Assembly: GCF_027359925.1 (NCBI RefSeq)
Contig: NZ_CP114767.1
Location: 3,658,001 to 3,722,000 of the forward strand
DNA from: Hymenobacter canadensis
GTDB taxonomy: Bacteria > Bacteroidota > Bacteroidia > Cytophagales > Hymenobacteraceae
Direction of reading: 5' to 3'
Length of the DNA stretch: 64,000 nucleotides
Shown here one piece after another: positions 25,268 to 34,294 of this stretch. Below the pieces are notes generated by a model. It had not been told where the DNA came from. It saw nothing but the letters and a program-made list of their open reading frames with translations, and searched no databases. Positions within the stretch are counted from its first letter, which is position 1, and every line of letters starts with the position of its first letter. The position numbers and the translations under genes were made by a program.

Positions 25268-26257
25268 CTACCCCACCAGCACCGGCTCGGCGGCAATGAT
25301 TTCGTTGAGGATGGCGTGTACTTCGTCCACGGAGTCGGTTTCGACGAGGCGCATGCGCCACTGCTTGGCGCCTTCGAGGCCGCGGAAATACTGGGCGTAG
25401 TGGCGGCGCATCTCGAAGATGCCCACGCGTCCGCCTTTCCACTCGATGCTCTTCTCGAAGTGCATGCGGCACATGTTCACGCGTTCCTCCACGGTGGGCG
25501 GGGCCAGCAGCTCGCCGGTGGCCACAAAGTGCTTCACCTCCCGGAAAATCCAGGGGTAGCCGATGCTGGCGCGCCCGATCATGACGCCGTCCACGCCGTA
25601 GCGGTTTTTGTACTCCACGGCTTTCTGCGGCGAGTCAATGTCGCCGTTGCCGAAGATGGGGATTTTGATGCGCGGGTTGTTCTTGATGGCCGCAATCAGG
25701 CGCCAGTCGGCGTCGCCCTTGTACATCTGCACGCGGGTGCGACCGTGCACGGTAAGCGCCTCAATGCCAATGTCCTGCAGGCGCTCGGCCACGTCCTCCA
25801 CGTTCTTGGTGTCGTCGTCCCAGCCGAGGCGGGTTTTCACGGTCACGGGCAGGTGGGTATTGCGCACCACGGCGGCGGTCATTTCCACCATCTTCGGAAT
25901 GTCACGGAGCAGGGCGGCGCCGGCACCGCGGCAGGCCACCTGCTTCACGGGGCAGCCGTAGTTGATGTCGATGAGGTCGGGGCCGGCCAGCGTGCTGATG
26001 CGGGCACATTCGCCCATCGTCTCCACGTCGGAGCCGAATAGCTGAATGCCGATGGGCCGCTCGTAGTCGAACACGTCGAGCTTCTTGCGGCTTTTGGCGG
26101 CGTCGCGGATGAGGCCTTCCGAGGAGATGAACTCAGTGTACATCAAATCGGCCCCGTTGGCCTTGCAGACCGCCCGGAAAGGCGGGTCCGACACGTCCTC
26201 CATGGGCGCGAGCAGCAACGGGAAATCGGGCAAAGCAATGTCGCGGATGTAGACCAC
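25268..26257 (-). CDS. dusB: tRNA-dihydrouridine synthase
   Basis: 329 residues from a GTG start at 26257, chosen because the conserved VYIRDIALPDFPLLLAPME begins there. The enzyme reduces uridine to dihydrouridine in the tRNA D-loop using NADPH and FMN. FMN-barrel landmarks: LLAPMEDVSDPPFR, DINYGCPVKQVACRGAGAAL with the catalytic Cys, TVKTRLGW, ALTVHGRTR and the phosphate-binding IFGNGDI and GVMIGRASIG. Full length and intact. Confidence 0.95.
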   Translation of the reverse strand: MVYIRDIALPDFPLLLAPMEDVSDPPFRAVCKANGADLMYTEFISSEGLIRDAAKSRKKLDVFDYERPIGIQLFGSDVETMGECARISTLAGPDLIDINYGCPVKQVACRGAGAALLRDIPKMVEMTAAVVRNTHLPVTVKTRLGWDDDTKNVEDVAERLQDIGIEALTVHGRTRVQMYKGDADWRLIAAIKNNPRIKIPIFGNGDIDSPQKAVEYKNRYGVDGVMIGRASIGYPWIFREVKHFVATGELLAPPTVEERVNMCRMHFEKSIEWKGGRVGIFEMRRHYAQYFRGLEGAKQWRMRLVETDSVDEVHAILNEIIAAEPVLVG

Positions 26258-26313
26258 GGGTAGGGGAGTTAGCGGATTTTACGCAAATTTACGACGTAGG
26301 AACTTGACAAAGC

Positions 26314-26430
26314 CCTGTCATCCTGAGCAGCCTGTCATCCTGAGCTTGCGAAGGATCCTATCACATCAGGGATACTACCGAACGGTTTCGTGCTGACGTG
26401 ACAGGATCCTTCGCAAGCTCAGGATGACAG
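26314..26430. repeat. Paired inverted repeat, GTCATCCTGAGC family, with short 5' duplication
   Basis: Arms 26332-26364 and 26398-26430, one mismatch. The centre holds ACTACCGAACG, also present in the copy at 40976. A partial extra copy of the arm start (CTGTCATCCTGAGC) sits at 26314. It fills the divergent space between dusB and the CPBP gene. Confidence 0.9.
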
Positions 26431-26455
26431 AGAATAACCTAAGCACCAAATATCC

Positions 26456-27502
26456 ATGAAAGGTTTCGTATCCAGCCGCTTGCACCCGGCGGCCAATCTG
26501 CTGTTGCTGGTGGGGCTGATGCTGCTGGCGTTCTGCGTGGCCGGCTTCTTCATGGCCGTATTCAGCAACCTATTCTTCGGCGTGGGGCTGCGCGAAATCG
26601 GCAACGTCACGCAGGAGCCCTCGGGCCATCCGCAGGGCTGGGGTGTGTCGATGCTCAGCCAGGGCATGCTGCTGTTTATCGGTTTTGGCGGGGCCGCGTT
26701 GGCCTTGCCGCGCCTCACCGGCTACTCGCTCGCCGACTATTTCACGCCGCGCCGGCCAGTGCCGCTGGACTGGTTGCTGGCCGCCGCCGGTATCATCCTG
26801 CTCAGCGTGCCGTTCATGTCGGGGCTGATTGAGTGGAACGCCAGCGCTCACTTCCCCGGCTTTTTGAAAGGGTGGGAAGCCGGGGCTCGCGAAATGGAAA
26901 ACCGCGCCCAGGACCTGACGCGCTACCTCACCCAGTTCAGCACGCCCACCCGGTTTGTGGTGGGGCTGCTGGTCATTGCCGTGGTGCCGGCCATCAGTGA
27001 GGAACTGGTGTTTCGGGGCGTGGTGCAGCGCAACCTAGTGCAGTGGACCGGCTCGCGCCACGTGGGCATCTGGCTGGCGGCGGCCACGTTCAGCGCCATT
27101 CACTTTCAGTTCTTCGGCTTCGTGCCGCGCTTCGTGCTGGGGCTGGTGCTGGGCTACTTATATGAGTGGAGCGGTAATATTCTGGTGCCCATGGCGGCCC
27201 ACTTCACCCAGAATGCCTTCCAGATCATCCTGCTCTACGCCCAGCAGCGCGGCGCCCTGAAGGGGGCCGGCTTCGACCCCGAATCGACGGACGCACTGCC
27301 GTGGTGGTGGCAGGTGCTGTCGTTGCTGCTGACCGGGGCGGTGCTGTGGCTGCTCTACAAGCGCACCCGCGAGCTGCGCCCCGATCCGCTGCCTACCCAG
27401 ATGCACACGCTGGGCAGCGGCGGCAAGGCTATTGCGCGGCCCACAACTCCGCCCCCCGCCGCCCGTACCCTCAGCCACGACGGCGTCGATACCACGCGGT
27501 AG
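26456..27502 (+). CDS. CPBP-family intramembrane metalloprotease
   Basis: 348 residues, about eight membrane helices. The glutamate motif SEELVFRGVVQRNL, the FSAIHFQFFGF motif and a later HFTQNAF give the Glu-Glu-x3-Arg and His residues of the CAAX-protease/Rce1 (CPBP) active site in the membrane. Bacterial members mature or protect peptides in some systems, but most have no known substrate. A cytoplasmic Arg/Thr-rich tail closes the protein. It lies 71 bp before cdsA in a probable operon. Confidence 0.88.
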   Translation: MKGFVSSRLHPAANLLLLVGLMLLAFCVAGFFMAVFSNLFFGVGLREIGNVTQEPSGHPQGWGVSMLSQGMLLFIGFGGAALALPRLTGYSLADYFTPRRPVPLDWLLAAAGIILLSVPFMSGLIEWNASAHFPGFLKGWEAGAREMENRAQDLTRYLTQFSTPTRFVVGLLVIAVVPAISEELVFRGVVQRNLVQWTGSRHVGIWLAAATFSAIHFQFFGFVPRFVLGLVLGYLYEWSGNILVPMAAHFTQNAFQIILLYAQQRGALKGAGFDPESTDALPWWWQVLSLLLTGAVLWLLYKRTRELRPDPLPTQMHTLGSGGKAIARPTTPPPAARTLSHDGVDTTR

Positions 27503-27573
27503 CGTCCCGGCCACTCCCGTTTCTCTCTCCCTCCTGATCCTGGCGCGCCCCGCCCGCCCTTACGCTACCTCCC

Positions 27574-28500
27574 TTGTCCGATACCGTTGCCACTGCCCCC
27601 ACCGACCCTGCCGCGCCCGGTAAAAAGCCCATGTCCAACCTCGCGCAGCGGGTCGTTTTCGGGCTGATTGGGGCCGCCATGCTGTTGGGAAGCATCTGGT
27701 ACGGCGCTTGGACGTTCGCCCTGTTCTTCGGAGCCGTGCAGATGCGGATGCTCTGGGAGTTCTACCGCATGATGCGCGAAGCCGGCTACAAGCCCGCCGC
27801 GCTGCTAGGCGGCGGGCTAAGTGTAGGGCTGTTTTTCACCTTGTTCCTGATGAAGGTGGAAGGTGCTACCAAGCTGGATACAATAGCTTTCCGCGGTTAC
27901 GGAAACCTGTTTTCGGTAGTAGCTGCTGGGTTGCTATTGCTGCTACCCACCATCCTCATCCTGCGCGAAATGGCCGCTTGGCCCCGCGAAAAGCAGGACT
28001 TCTCACCGTTTTCCAACGTAGGCGTGGCGCTGCTGGGTTTGCTTTACGTGAGTTTGCCTATGAGTCTGCTCAACGTGGTGGCTTTCACCGAAGCCGGCTA
28101 CGACTACCGCCGCGTGCTGGCCCTGCTGTTCCTAGTCTGGTCCTCGGATACCGGCGCGTATGCGGCCGGCAAAACGTTCGGCAAGCACAAGCTGGCCCCC
28201 AAAATCTCGCCTGGCAAAACCTGGGAAGGCGCCATCGGGGGCTTTCTGCTGACGCTGGGCATGGGCTGGGCGCTGGGCTATCTGTTGCCCGAACTCTCGC
28301 TCACCTACCGCCTCGTGGCGGCTGGCGTGGTAGCCATCTTCGGCCCCCTCGGCGACCTGGCCGAGTCCATGCTTAAGCGCAGCGTGGGCGTGAAGGACTC
28401 CGGCCGCATCATGCCCGGCCACGGCGGCCTGCTGGATCGGTTCGATGCCTTCCTGTTTATTCTGCCGGTGCTGGCACTGCTGCAGCTGCTTTGGGGCTGA
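27574..28500 (+). CDS. cdsA: Phosphatidate cytidylyltransferase
   Basis: 308 residues from TTG at 27574; ATG at 27631 would remove 19 residues of Ala/Pro-rich leader and is an equally good start. The enzyme makes CDP-diacylglycerol from phosphatidate and CTP in the inner membrane, the branch point for all phospholipids. C-terminal signature SMLKRSVGVKDSGRIMPGHG plus LLDRFDAF is the CdsA fingerprint, preceded by SDTGAYAAGKTFGKHKLAP. Upstream of psd, with the glutamate dehydrogenase gene in between. Confidence 0.95.
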   Translation: MSDTVATAPTDPAAPGKKPMSNLAQRVVFGLIGAAMLLGSIWYGAWTFALFFGAVQMRMLWEFYRMMREAGYKPAALLGGGLSVGLFFTLFLMKVEGATKLDTIAFRGYGNLFSVVAAGLLLLLPTILILREMAAWPREKQDFSPFSNVGVALLGLLYVSLPMSLLNVVAFTEAGYDYRRVLALLFLVWSSDTGAYAAGKTFGKHKLAPKISPGKTWEGAIGGFLLTLGMGWALGYLLPELSLTYRLVAAGVVAIFGPLGDLAESMLKRSVGVKDSGRIMPGHGGLLDRFDAFLFILPVLALLQLLWG

Positions 28501-28527
28501 TTTTCCTGTTTCTGCAGATTTATTCCA

Positions 28528-28553
28528 CGGCCAGCCTCACCCAAGGCTGGCCG
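28528..28553 (+). terminator. Hairpin after cdsA
   Basis: Perfect 10-bp stem CGGCCAGCCT / AGGCTGGCCG with a 6-nt loop. No long T-run follows, so strength is uncertain. Confidence 0.55.
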
Positions 28554-28656
28554 TTGCCGTTGAACGGCTCTGCCTCCGGCTGCGCAAACTGTAGCGGGCC
28601 GCGGCGAGGCGCTCAGCTACCAAAATTCACTCGCCCGCAACTCCACGTAAACCGTT

Positions 28657-28664
28657 TACCTTTG
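28657..28664 (+). promoter_or_regulatory. Possible -7 box upstream of glutamate dehydrogenase
   Basis: TACCTTTG fits TAnnTTTG, 87 nt before the ATG. No convincing -33 TTTG at the usual distance. Confidence 0.3.
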
Positions 28665-28751
28665 ACGCCATAATTCCCGCATAGCTGGCGGCGCATCCCC
28701 CGCAAAACCGGCTGTGTTATCCCCACCACCACCCCCCAAACCCCACTCCGC

Positions 28752-30041
28752 ATGGCTGCCACCACGGTGTACAAAGAACCGGCCCCTAGAGTAGATGCCG
28801 AAAATCCGCTCGAGTCCATGATGTCGCGCTTCAACGTGGCCACCGAGATTCTCGGCCTCGACGAAGAAACCTACGACGTACTCAAAGCCCCTGACAAGCA
28901 GGTTATCGTGCACATTCCCGTGACGATGGACAACGGCAAAGTGCGCGTGTTCGAAGGCTACCGCGTGGTGCACAACACCATCCTGGGGCCCTCGAAAGGC
29001 GGCATCCGCTACGACAAAAACGTGCACCTCGACGAGGTGAAGGCCCTGGCGGCCTGGATGACCTGGAAGTGCGCCGTGGTAGACATTCCGTACGGCGGCG
29101 CCAAGGGCGGTATCATCTGCGACCCCACCAGCATGAGCGCCGGCGAAATCGAGCGTCTCACCCGCGGCTACACCCTGGCCCTGAAAGACGTTTTCGGTCC
29201 CGATAAGGACATTCCGGCCCCCGATATGGGTACCGGCCCGCGCGAAATGGCGTGGCTGATGGACGAGTTCAGCAAGACGGTAGGCGCTACGTCGCCGGCC
29301 GTCGTGACGGGCAAGCCGCTGGTAATGGGTGGCTCACTGGGCCGCACCGAGGCTACTGGCCGTGGTGTGATGGTTTCGGCGTTGGCGGCACTCAAGAAGC
29401 TGAACCTCAATCCCAAGGATGTTTCGGCCGCCGTGCAGGGTTTCGGCAACGTAGGCTCCTGGGCGGCCAAGCTGCTCAGCGAGCAGGGCGTGAAAATCAA
29501 GTGCATATCCGACGTGAGCGGCGCTTATTGGAACGACAACGGCATCAACATCGATGAGGCCGTGGCCTACAAAAACGCTCATAAAGGCCGCCTCGACGGC
29601 TTCACGGGTGCCACGCTCATGGACAACGCCGACGACCTGCTGACCTCCGACGTGGACGTGCTGGTACCGGCCGCCGTGGAAGACGTCATCACCGAGCACA
29701 ATGCCCACGCCATCAAGGCCAAGCTGATTGTGGAAGGCGCCAACGGCCCGACTTCGGCCTCCGCCGACCCCATCATCAACGAGAAAGGCATCATGGTGGT
29801 GCCCGATATTCTGGCCAACTCGGGCGGCGTAACGGTTTCCTACTTCGAGTGGGTGCAGAACCGCCAGGGCTTCAAATGGACCGAGGAAATGGTGACTGAG
29901 CGCGCCGACCGGATCATGTCCGACGCGTTTGAGAAGGTGTACCAGACCAGCCAGAAGTACAACATCCCGATGCGCATCGCGGCCTACGTAGTAGCCATCG
30001 ACAAAGTGGCCCAGACCTACCGCTTCCGCGGCGGCTTCTAA
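28752..30041 (+). CDS. Glutamate dehydrogenase-type amino-acid dehydrogenase
   Basis: 429 residues. Interconverts glutamate and 2-oxoglutarate plus ammonia (or a related amino acid pair). Landmarks: GPSKGGIRYDKNV (substrate), MTWKCAVVDIPYGGAKGGI (catalytic Lys), PAPDMGTGPREMAWLMDEF, and AVQGFGNVGSWAAKLLSEQG (nucleotide binding). Length fits the hexameric 'small' class. It carries its own upstream hairpin and promoter-like box and has 267 bp before psd, so it seems an independent unit inserted between cdsA and psd. Confidence 0.93.
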   Translation: MAATTVYKEPAPRVDAENPLESMMSRFNVATEILGLDEETYDVLKAPDKQVIVHIPVTMDNGKVRVFEGYRVVHNTILGPSKGGIRYDKNVHLDEVKALAAWMTWKCAVVDIPYGGAKGGIICDPTSMSAGEIERLTRGYTLALKDVFGPDKDIPAPDMGTGPREMAWLMDEFSKTVGATSPAVVTGKPLVMGGSLGRTEATGRGVMVSALAALKKLNLNPKDVSAAVQGFGNVGSWAAKLLSEQGVKIKCISDVSGAYWNDNGINIDEAVAYKNAHKGRLDGFTGATLMDNADDLLTSDVDVLVPAAVEDVITEHNAHAIKAKLIVEGANGPTSASADPIINEKGIMVVPDILANSGGVTVSYFEWVQNRQGFKWTEEMVTERADRIMSDAFEKVYQTSQKYNIPMRIAAYVVAIDKVAQTYRFRGGF

Positions 30042-30109
30042 GCCGGGCAGAACCGGCCAGGCCGGTGCGCGCGAGGCTGTTGTCGCGGCGCGTATTATAT
30101 TTGCTCTCC

Positions 30110-30139
30110 GATAGCCCGGGCCCGGTGGCTCGGGCTATC
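30110..30139. terminator. Hairpin between glutamate dehydrogenase and psd
   Basis: Stem GATAGCCCG / CGGGCTATC around a 12-nt GC-rich loop, followed by TTTG. The same region contains TATATTTG (30096-30103) and TATCTTTG (30136-30143), both TAnnTTTG-like, which could be psd promoters; hairpin and box overlap. Confidence 0.5.
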
Positions 30140-30308
30140 TTTGTGTAGTCCGGCCAGGAATATTTTATTTTTCGGGAGCGAAGACCGGCCGATACCTGTT
30201 CAGAGAAGAAGCGCCTGAATTTGTTGTTTCAGGCCATTTTGCGCAAATCAGTGACCGAAAGGCGGCTGAGTTGGCGAAACCAACGTAATCATCGCAAACC
30301 AGCGATTC

Positions 30309-30989
30309 ATGAAGATTCACAAAGAAGGGCGACGGATACTATTTTTTACGCTGCTGGCTTTGCTGGCCATCAACTTGCTGCTGTTTCGCGTGAATGCGCG
30401 CAATCTGCTGTTCAACCAGATTTTTGCCGGTGCCTCGGTGGTGGCGTTTCTGATTTTGCTGCAGTTTTTCCGGAGTCCGGCCCGCCGCCTGTTCACCCAC
30501 GAAGACCTCATCATTGCACCCGCCGACGGCAAAGTGGTGGTGATTGAGGACGTGTTCGAGCCGGAATATTTCGACGACATGCGCAAGCAGATCAGCATCT
30601 TCATGTCGCCGATCAACGTGCACATCACCCGCAACCCGATTTCGGGCATCGTACGCTACTTCAAGTACCACCCCGGCAACTACTTGGTGGCCTGGCACCC
30701 CAAAAGCAGCACCAAAAACGAGCGTACCACCGTGGTGGTAGAGTCGGAGGCCGGCCCGTTTGTGCTGTTCCGGCAGATTGCGGGCGCCATGGCCCGCCGC
30801 ATTGTGTGGTATGTGAACGAAGGCGACGAGGTAAGCCAGGGCGAAGAGTTCGGCTTCATCAAGTTCGGCTCCCGCGTCGACATCTTCGTGCCCATCGACA
30901 CCGAAGTGAAAGTGCAGATAGGCGAGAAAGTGAAAGGCGGCCAGACGATTGTGGCGCAGCTTAAAACCAATGCGCCCAGCCTCTTTTAA
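30309..30989 (+). CDS. psd: Phosphatidylserine decarboxylase (short, Psd-A type)
   Basis: 226 residues. Decarboxylates phosphatidylserine to phosphatidylethanolamine at the inner membrane. One or two N-terminal hydrophobic segments (residues 10-55) are followed by the catalytic domain: PADGKVVVIEDV, FMSPINVHITRNPISG and the self-cleavage site FGSRVD with Ser188 giving the pyruvoyl group, in place of the E. coli LGST. This short form is common in Bacteroidota and archaea. It belongs to the same phospholipid block as cdsA. Confidence 0.93.
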   Translation: MKIHKEGRRILFFTLLALLAINLLLFRVNARNLLFNQIFAGASVVAFLILLQFFRSPARRLFTHEDLIIAPADGKVVVIEDVFEPEYFDDMRKQISIFMSPINVHITRNPISGIVRYFKYHPGNYLVAWHPKSSTKNERTTVVVESEAGPFVLFRQIAGAMARRIVWYVNEGDEVSQGEEFGFIKFGSRVDIFVPIDTEVKVQIGEKVKGGQTIVAQLKTNAPSLF

Positions 30990-31067
30990 TCACGGATTTT
31001 CCGGATTGCACTGATTTATTCCGGCGTAAAAACGTCAACGGCCGCCCCAGTATACGGGGTGGCCGTT
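30989..31067. terminator. Half repeat and terminator between psd and the secreted protein gene
   Basis: At 30990-31015 a half-element with ATCACGGATT and GGATTGCACTG resembles the repeat at 52792. At 31037-31067 the stem AACGGCCGCCCC / GGGGTGGCCGTT flanked by A and T residues is a good bidirectional terminator for the two convergent genes. Confidence 0.7.
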
Positions 31068-31096
31068 TTGCGTGGTGATCAGTAGCATTCGTCACG

Positions 31097-32035
31097 TCAG
31101 GGCATATACTGGGCCTGAATGGCGGCGTCGCCGATTCGCAGCTGACCAGTTTGGTTCCGACTTTGAAACTTCCGCCAGCCGTAGACAATGGTGTAGTACC
31201 ACGTTTGGGTTTGGGTCGTGAGTCGTCCGCCCAACGACTGCCCGTAGCGGGTGCCCGTCTTCTTGTCTTTGGTAAGTAGCTGCGTATATTGGTATGAGCA
31301 CAGGAACTGGTCGGACGTGTACACCCACTCCATTGCCACGAAAACGCCCTGAGCCGGAAAAGCGAGGTTGTAGGGCCTCAGGTCTACAGTGACCCAGCCG
31401 GCTTTGGTAGCAGATGCCAGTACGGAGGTCGTCAGTAAATCGGTGCCGGGGCCGCCGTTGGGGCCGTCGGCCGTGTACACCCGAACGCGGAATGGGGTCT
31501 TCAGCAGCGATTTGTCGCAGTTACCCGCGCCGTCGGCTTTTACAAAGAACCGGGCTCCAGTGAGGTAACCGGTGGCCGTCGGCTGGAAATACCGGGCTAT
31601 CTGCCAACCCGTATTTTTTTCGAGCGAGAGGCCATTCTGGCTGAACCCAAACCGATCCGTATCCTCTTCGGGACCTAACCATTGGGGCGGAGTGGCTGCG
31701 GCGTGCACGGTTACGCCCGTTAGAGCCACTGGCAACGCCTGCAACTGCAATCGGGCCGCTGCGGTGGCTGGTATCAGCCGCCGCCGCTGGAAGCCCAACG
31801 CCGAAACAACCAGCGAATCGGCAGGGATGAGGTCAGTAGGCAGCGGCAGTGAAAAGTACCCATCCTGATTAGCCTGCACCCCTAAGTGGCGAGCAGGTAG
31901 CTCCACTACAGCAAAAGGCACTGCTGCTCCCTGGGCATCGTGCACGGTGCCGGTGAGGGCGCGCTGGGCCAACAGCGGTTGGGTAAAACCCACCAGTAAT
32001 GCAGTCAGAAAGGATAAATGAATAGAAAAGAGCAT
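31097..32035 (-). CDS. Secreted protein with N-terminal carboxypeptidase-regulatory domain
   Basis: 312 residues with signal peptide ending LLAQ (residue 23). Residues 24-110 are a carboxypeptidase-regulatory sandwich (LTGTVHDAQGAAVPFAVVEL ... NQDGYFSLPL given in parts; SALGFQRRR). The remainder is an unrecognised beta-rich domain, RFFVKADGAGNCDKSLL to GQLRIGDAAIQAQYMP, with a two-Cys pair that may form a disulfide. The layout resembles periplasmic or surface proteins of the CarboxypepD-reg-like group. No functional call is possible. Confidence 0.7.
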   Translation of the reverse strand: MLFSIHLSFLTALLVGFTQPLLAQRALTGTVHDAQGAAVPFAVVELPARHLGVQANQDGYFSLPLPTDLIPADSLVVSALGFQRRRLIPATAAARLQLQALPVALTGVTVHAAATPPQWLGPEEDTDRFGFSQNGLSLEKNTGWQIARYFQPTATGYLTGARFFVKADGAGNCDKSLLKTPFRVRVYTADGPNGGPGTDLLTTSVLASATKAGWVTVDLRPYNLAFPAQGVFVAMEWVYTSDQFLCSYQYTQLLTKDKKTGTRYGQSLGGRLTTQTQTWYYTIVYGWRKFQSRNQTGQLRIGDAAIQAQYMP

Positions 32036-32106
32036 AAAAAAACGGAATAGTTCGGGCCACGAATCTATTCCGTTTTCTGAAAAGGAGATAAATCTTACCT
32101 CAATTG

Positions 32107-32646
32107 TCAGTTCACTGTTTTCAATACGTCAGCCAGACGGTAGTGCAGTAACGTCATGCCATCGGGCCAGGTTTGGGTGTGTAATAGCTGTAGCGGCTGC
32201 GGACGGTCCTGCAGGCGCCAGAGCGGAATGCCGGCCCCAATTAGGCGCGGCACCACAAACAGCATCAACTCGTCTACGAGGCCCGCGGCCAGCAACGCCA
32301 GCGTGCTACCGCCAATCAGCCAGATGGTGCCACCCGGCTGCTGCCGCAACTGTGTTACAAACGCCACCGGATCGGTGCTAACGAACTGGACTGAGGGCTC
32401 GGGCGACTCAGTGGACGGCTTGCGGCTGAATACGTAGTTGGTGAGGGTGGGGTAGGGCCATTCACCCAGCATGAGCACCTGCTCGTAGGTGGCCCGGCCG
32501 AGCAGCGTGGCATCGGCCGTGGCCAGGAAGTCGGCGTAGCCATAGTCCTCACCGGGCGGAGGAGTGGGTAGCCATTCTACGGAGCCATCCGGCGACGCAA
32601 TGTAGCCGTCGAGGCTGGTGGCGATGTATAGAACAACTTTGCGCAT
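32107..32646 (-). CDS. Dihydrofolate-reductase-fold protein (RibD C-terminal family)
   Basis: 179 residues. Starts MRKVVLYIATSLDGYIASPDG, the usual opening of stand-alone RibD-C/DHFR-like reductases; TLLGRATYEQVL and IWLIGGSTLALLAAGLVDELMLFVVP, RLIGAGIPLW give the NADPH-binding fold. The substrate is unknown; these proteins are not the housekeeping FolA. It lies 12 bp downstream of the methionine-sulfoxide reductase gene on the same strand. Confidence 0.88.
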   Translation of the reverse strand: MRKVVLYIATSLDGYIASPDGSVEWLPTPPPGEDYGYADFLATADATLLGRATYEQVLMLGEWPYPTLTNYVFSRKPSTESPEPSVQFVSTDPVAFVTQLRQQPGGTIWLIGGSTLALLAAGLVDELMLFVVPRLIGAGIPLWRLQDRPQPLQLLHTQTWPDGMTLLHYRLADVLKTVN

Positions 32647-32658
32647 AGCCAGTCGGAC

Positions 32659-33141
32659 CTAAAACCAAGTGGCGGCTACCTGCATCAGCTGCTCCAGGGC
32701 TCGCTGATCGTCGTAGTCGAAGTCGTTGAGCTGGTCGCTGTCCACATCCAGCACCGCTACCACCTGGCCGTCTTTCAACACCGGCACCACGATTTCCGAC
32801 TTGCTTTCCGAGCTGCAGGCGATGTGGCCGGGGAATTGTTCCACGTCGGGCACGAGCAGCGTGGCGGCCTGGGCCCAACTGGCGCCGCACACGCCTTTGC
32901 CGTGCCGGATGCGGGTGCAGGCAATCGGCCCCTGAAACGGCCCCAGCACCAGTTCCTCTCCCTTCACGAGGTAGAAGCCCACCCAAAAGAAGCCGAATGC
33001 TTGCCGCAGCGCTGCGGCCGTGTTGGCCAGGTTGGCGGTCAGGTCGGGCTCACCAGCAGTCAGGGCTTCGATCTGGGGTAGGAGCTGGCGGTATTGCGCG
33101 GCTTTGGTGAGCGTGGTGTCGAGGGCGAGTTCTTCAGCCAT
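32659..33141 (-). CDS. msrC: Free methionine-(R)-sulfoxide reductase (GAF domain)
   Basis: 160 residues from ATG at 33141; the 39 residues of the longer reading frame lack conservation and overlap ribD. The GAF domain carries the three catalytic cysteines at 75, 85 and 109 (GPIACTRIRHGKGVCG, HIACSSESKSEIVVPV), with the same spacings of 10 and 24 as E. coli fRMsr. It reduces free Met-R-sulfoxide in the cytoplasm with thioredoxin. Probably cotranscribed with the RibD-C-like gene. Confidence 0.93.
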   Translation of the reverse strand: MAEELALDTTLTKAAQYRQLLPQIEALTAGEPDLTANLANTAAALRQAFGFFWVGFYLVKGEELVLGPFQGPIACTRIRHGKGVCGASWAQAATLLVPDVEQFPGHIACSSESKSEIVVPVLKDGQVVAVLDVDSDQLNDFDYDDQRALEQLMQVAATWF

Positions 33142-33232
33142 TTGGTTGGGTTGGGTTGGATGGGGGAGGCAATGAGGTAACAGCAGACGAGGCAAACGGG
33201 AAATAGGTTGGGGCAAAAACCAACTGCGTGGG

Positions 33233-34294
33233 CTATCCGTTCGGTTGCTCCCGCTCATTCACGTACACAAACAGCTCATCGTCGCCGAGGCGGGTGTGCT
33301 GGCGCATGCCGCAGAGGCCGGGGCTGGGGGCCGCCACGCCGCCGCCCAGCCGGCGGGCGCTGCGCAGAATCCGGATTTCGTCCCAGAGGCCGTCTTTCAG
33401 CAGCGAGTTGAGCACCGTGGGCCCGCCCTCCACCAGCACCGACTGCACGTTGCGCTGGTGCAGGTTGCTGAAAATCTGCGGAAACAGGTCTTCGGCCTCC
33501 GACAACCGCACAAAGCCCAGGTTGTCTTTGGTAGCCCGCTCGCGGTACGTGTACACTACGGTAGGCTGGCGGCCATCGAACAGGTGATGCGTGGGCGGCA
33601 AACTCAGGTTTTTGTCGATGACCAGCCGGATGGGGTCGGGGCCGGGCCACTCGCGCACGTTCAGGTGGGGGTTGTCGTGCAGGGCCGTGCGCGTCCCGAT
33701 CAGGATGGCGTGCTCCTCGCTGCGCCAGCGGTGCACCGCCACGCGGGCCAGCTCGCCGCTGATGGCCACCGGCTGAAAGTAGGGCCCGGCCAGATAGCCG
33801 TCGGCGGTTTCGGCCCATTTCAGCACCACGTAAGGCCGCTTTTTCTCCTGAAACGTGAAGAAGCGCCGGTTCAGCCAGCGGCCCTCGGCTTCCAGCACCC
33901 CGGTTTCCACCCGGATGCCGGCCGCCCGCAGCTTCTCCAGGCCCCGCCCGGCCACCAGCGGGTTGGGGTCGAGGTTGCAGACCACCACTTCCGGAATGCC
34001 TTGGGCAATCAGCAGGTCGGCGCAGGGTGGGGTTTTGCCGTGGTGGGCGCAGGGCTCCAGCGTCACGTAGGCGCGGCTGTGGCGCAGCAGCGTCGGGTCT
34101 GCTACGGCGGCCACGGCATTCACCTCGGCGTGGGGGCCGCCGTACTGCCGGTGCCAGCCCTCCCCGATGATGCGGCCCTCGTGGGTGATAACGCAGCCTA
34201 CCAGCGGGTTGGGGCGGGCGTAGCCGGTGCCGAGGCGGGCCAGGTCCAGGGCGCGGCGCATCATCAGCAGGTCGAAGTCGGGAGAAGCGGGCAT
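33233..34294 (-). CDS. ribD: Bifunctional riboflavin biosynthesis deaminase/reductase
   Basis: 353 residues. Deaminates then reduces the pyrimidine intermediate after GTP cyclohydrolase II. Zinc-dependent deaminase domain (residues 5-140): PHAEVNAVAAV with the His/Glu pair and LEPCAHHGKTPPCADLL with two Cys ligands. NADPH reductase domain (150-353): VLKWAETADGYLAG and VLVEGGPTVLNSLL. Both domains are intact. It is the first gene of the minus-strand group ribD-msrC-RibD-C-like and diverges from prmC. Confidence 0.95.
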   Translation of the reverse strand: MPASPDFDLLMMRRALDLARLGTGYARPNPLVGCVITHEGRIIGEGWHRQYGGPHAEVNAVAAVADPTLLRHSRAYVTLEPCAHHGKTPPCADLLIAQGIPEVVVCNLDPNPLVAGRGLEKLRAAGIRVETGVLEAEGRWLNRRFFTFQEKKRPYVVLKWAETADGYLAGPYFQPVAISGELARVAVHRWRSEEHAILIGTRTALHDNPHLNVREWPGPDPIRLVIDKNLSLPPTHHLFDGRQPTVVYTYRERATKDNLGFVRLSEAEDLFPQIFSNLHQRNVQSVLVEGGPTVLNSLLKDGLWDEIRILRSARRLGGGVAAPSPGLCGMRQHTRLGDDELFVYVNEREQPNG

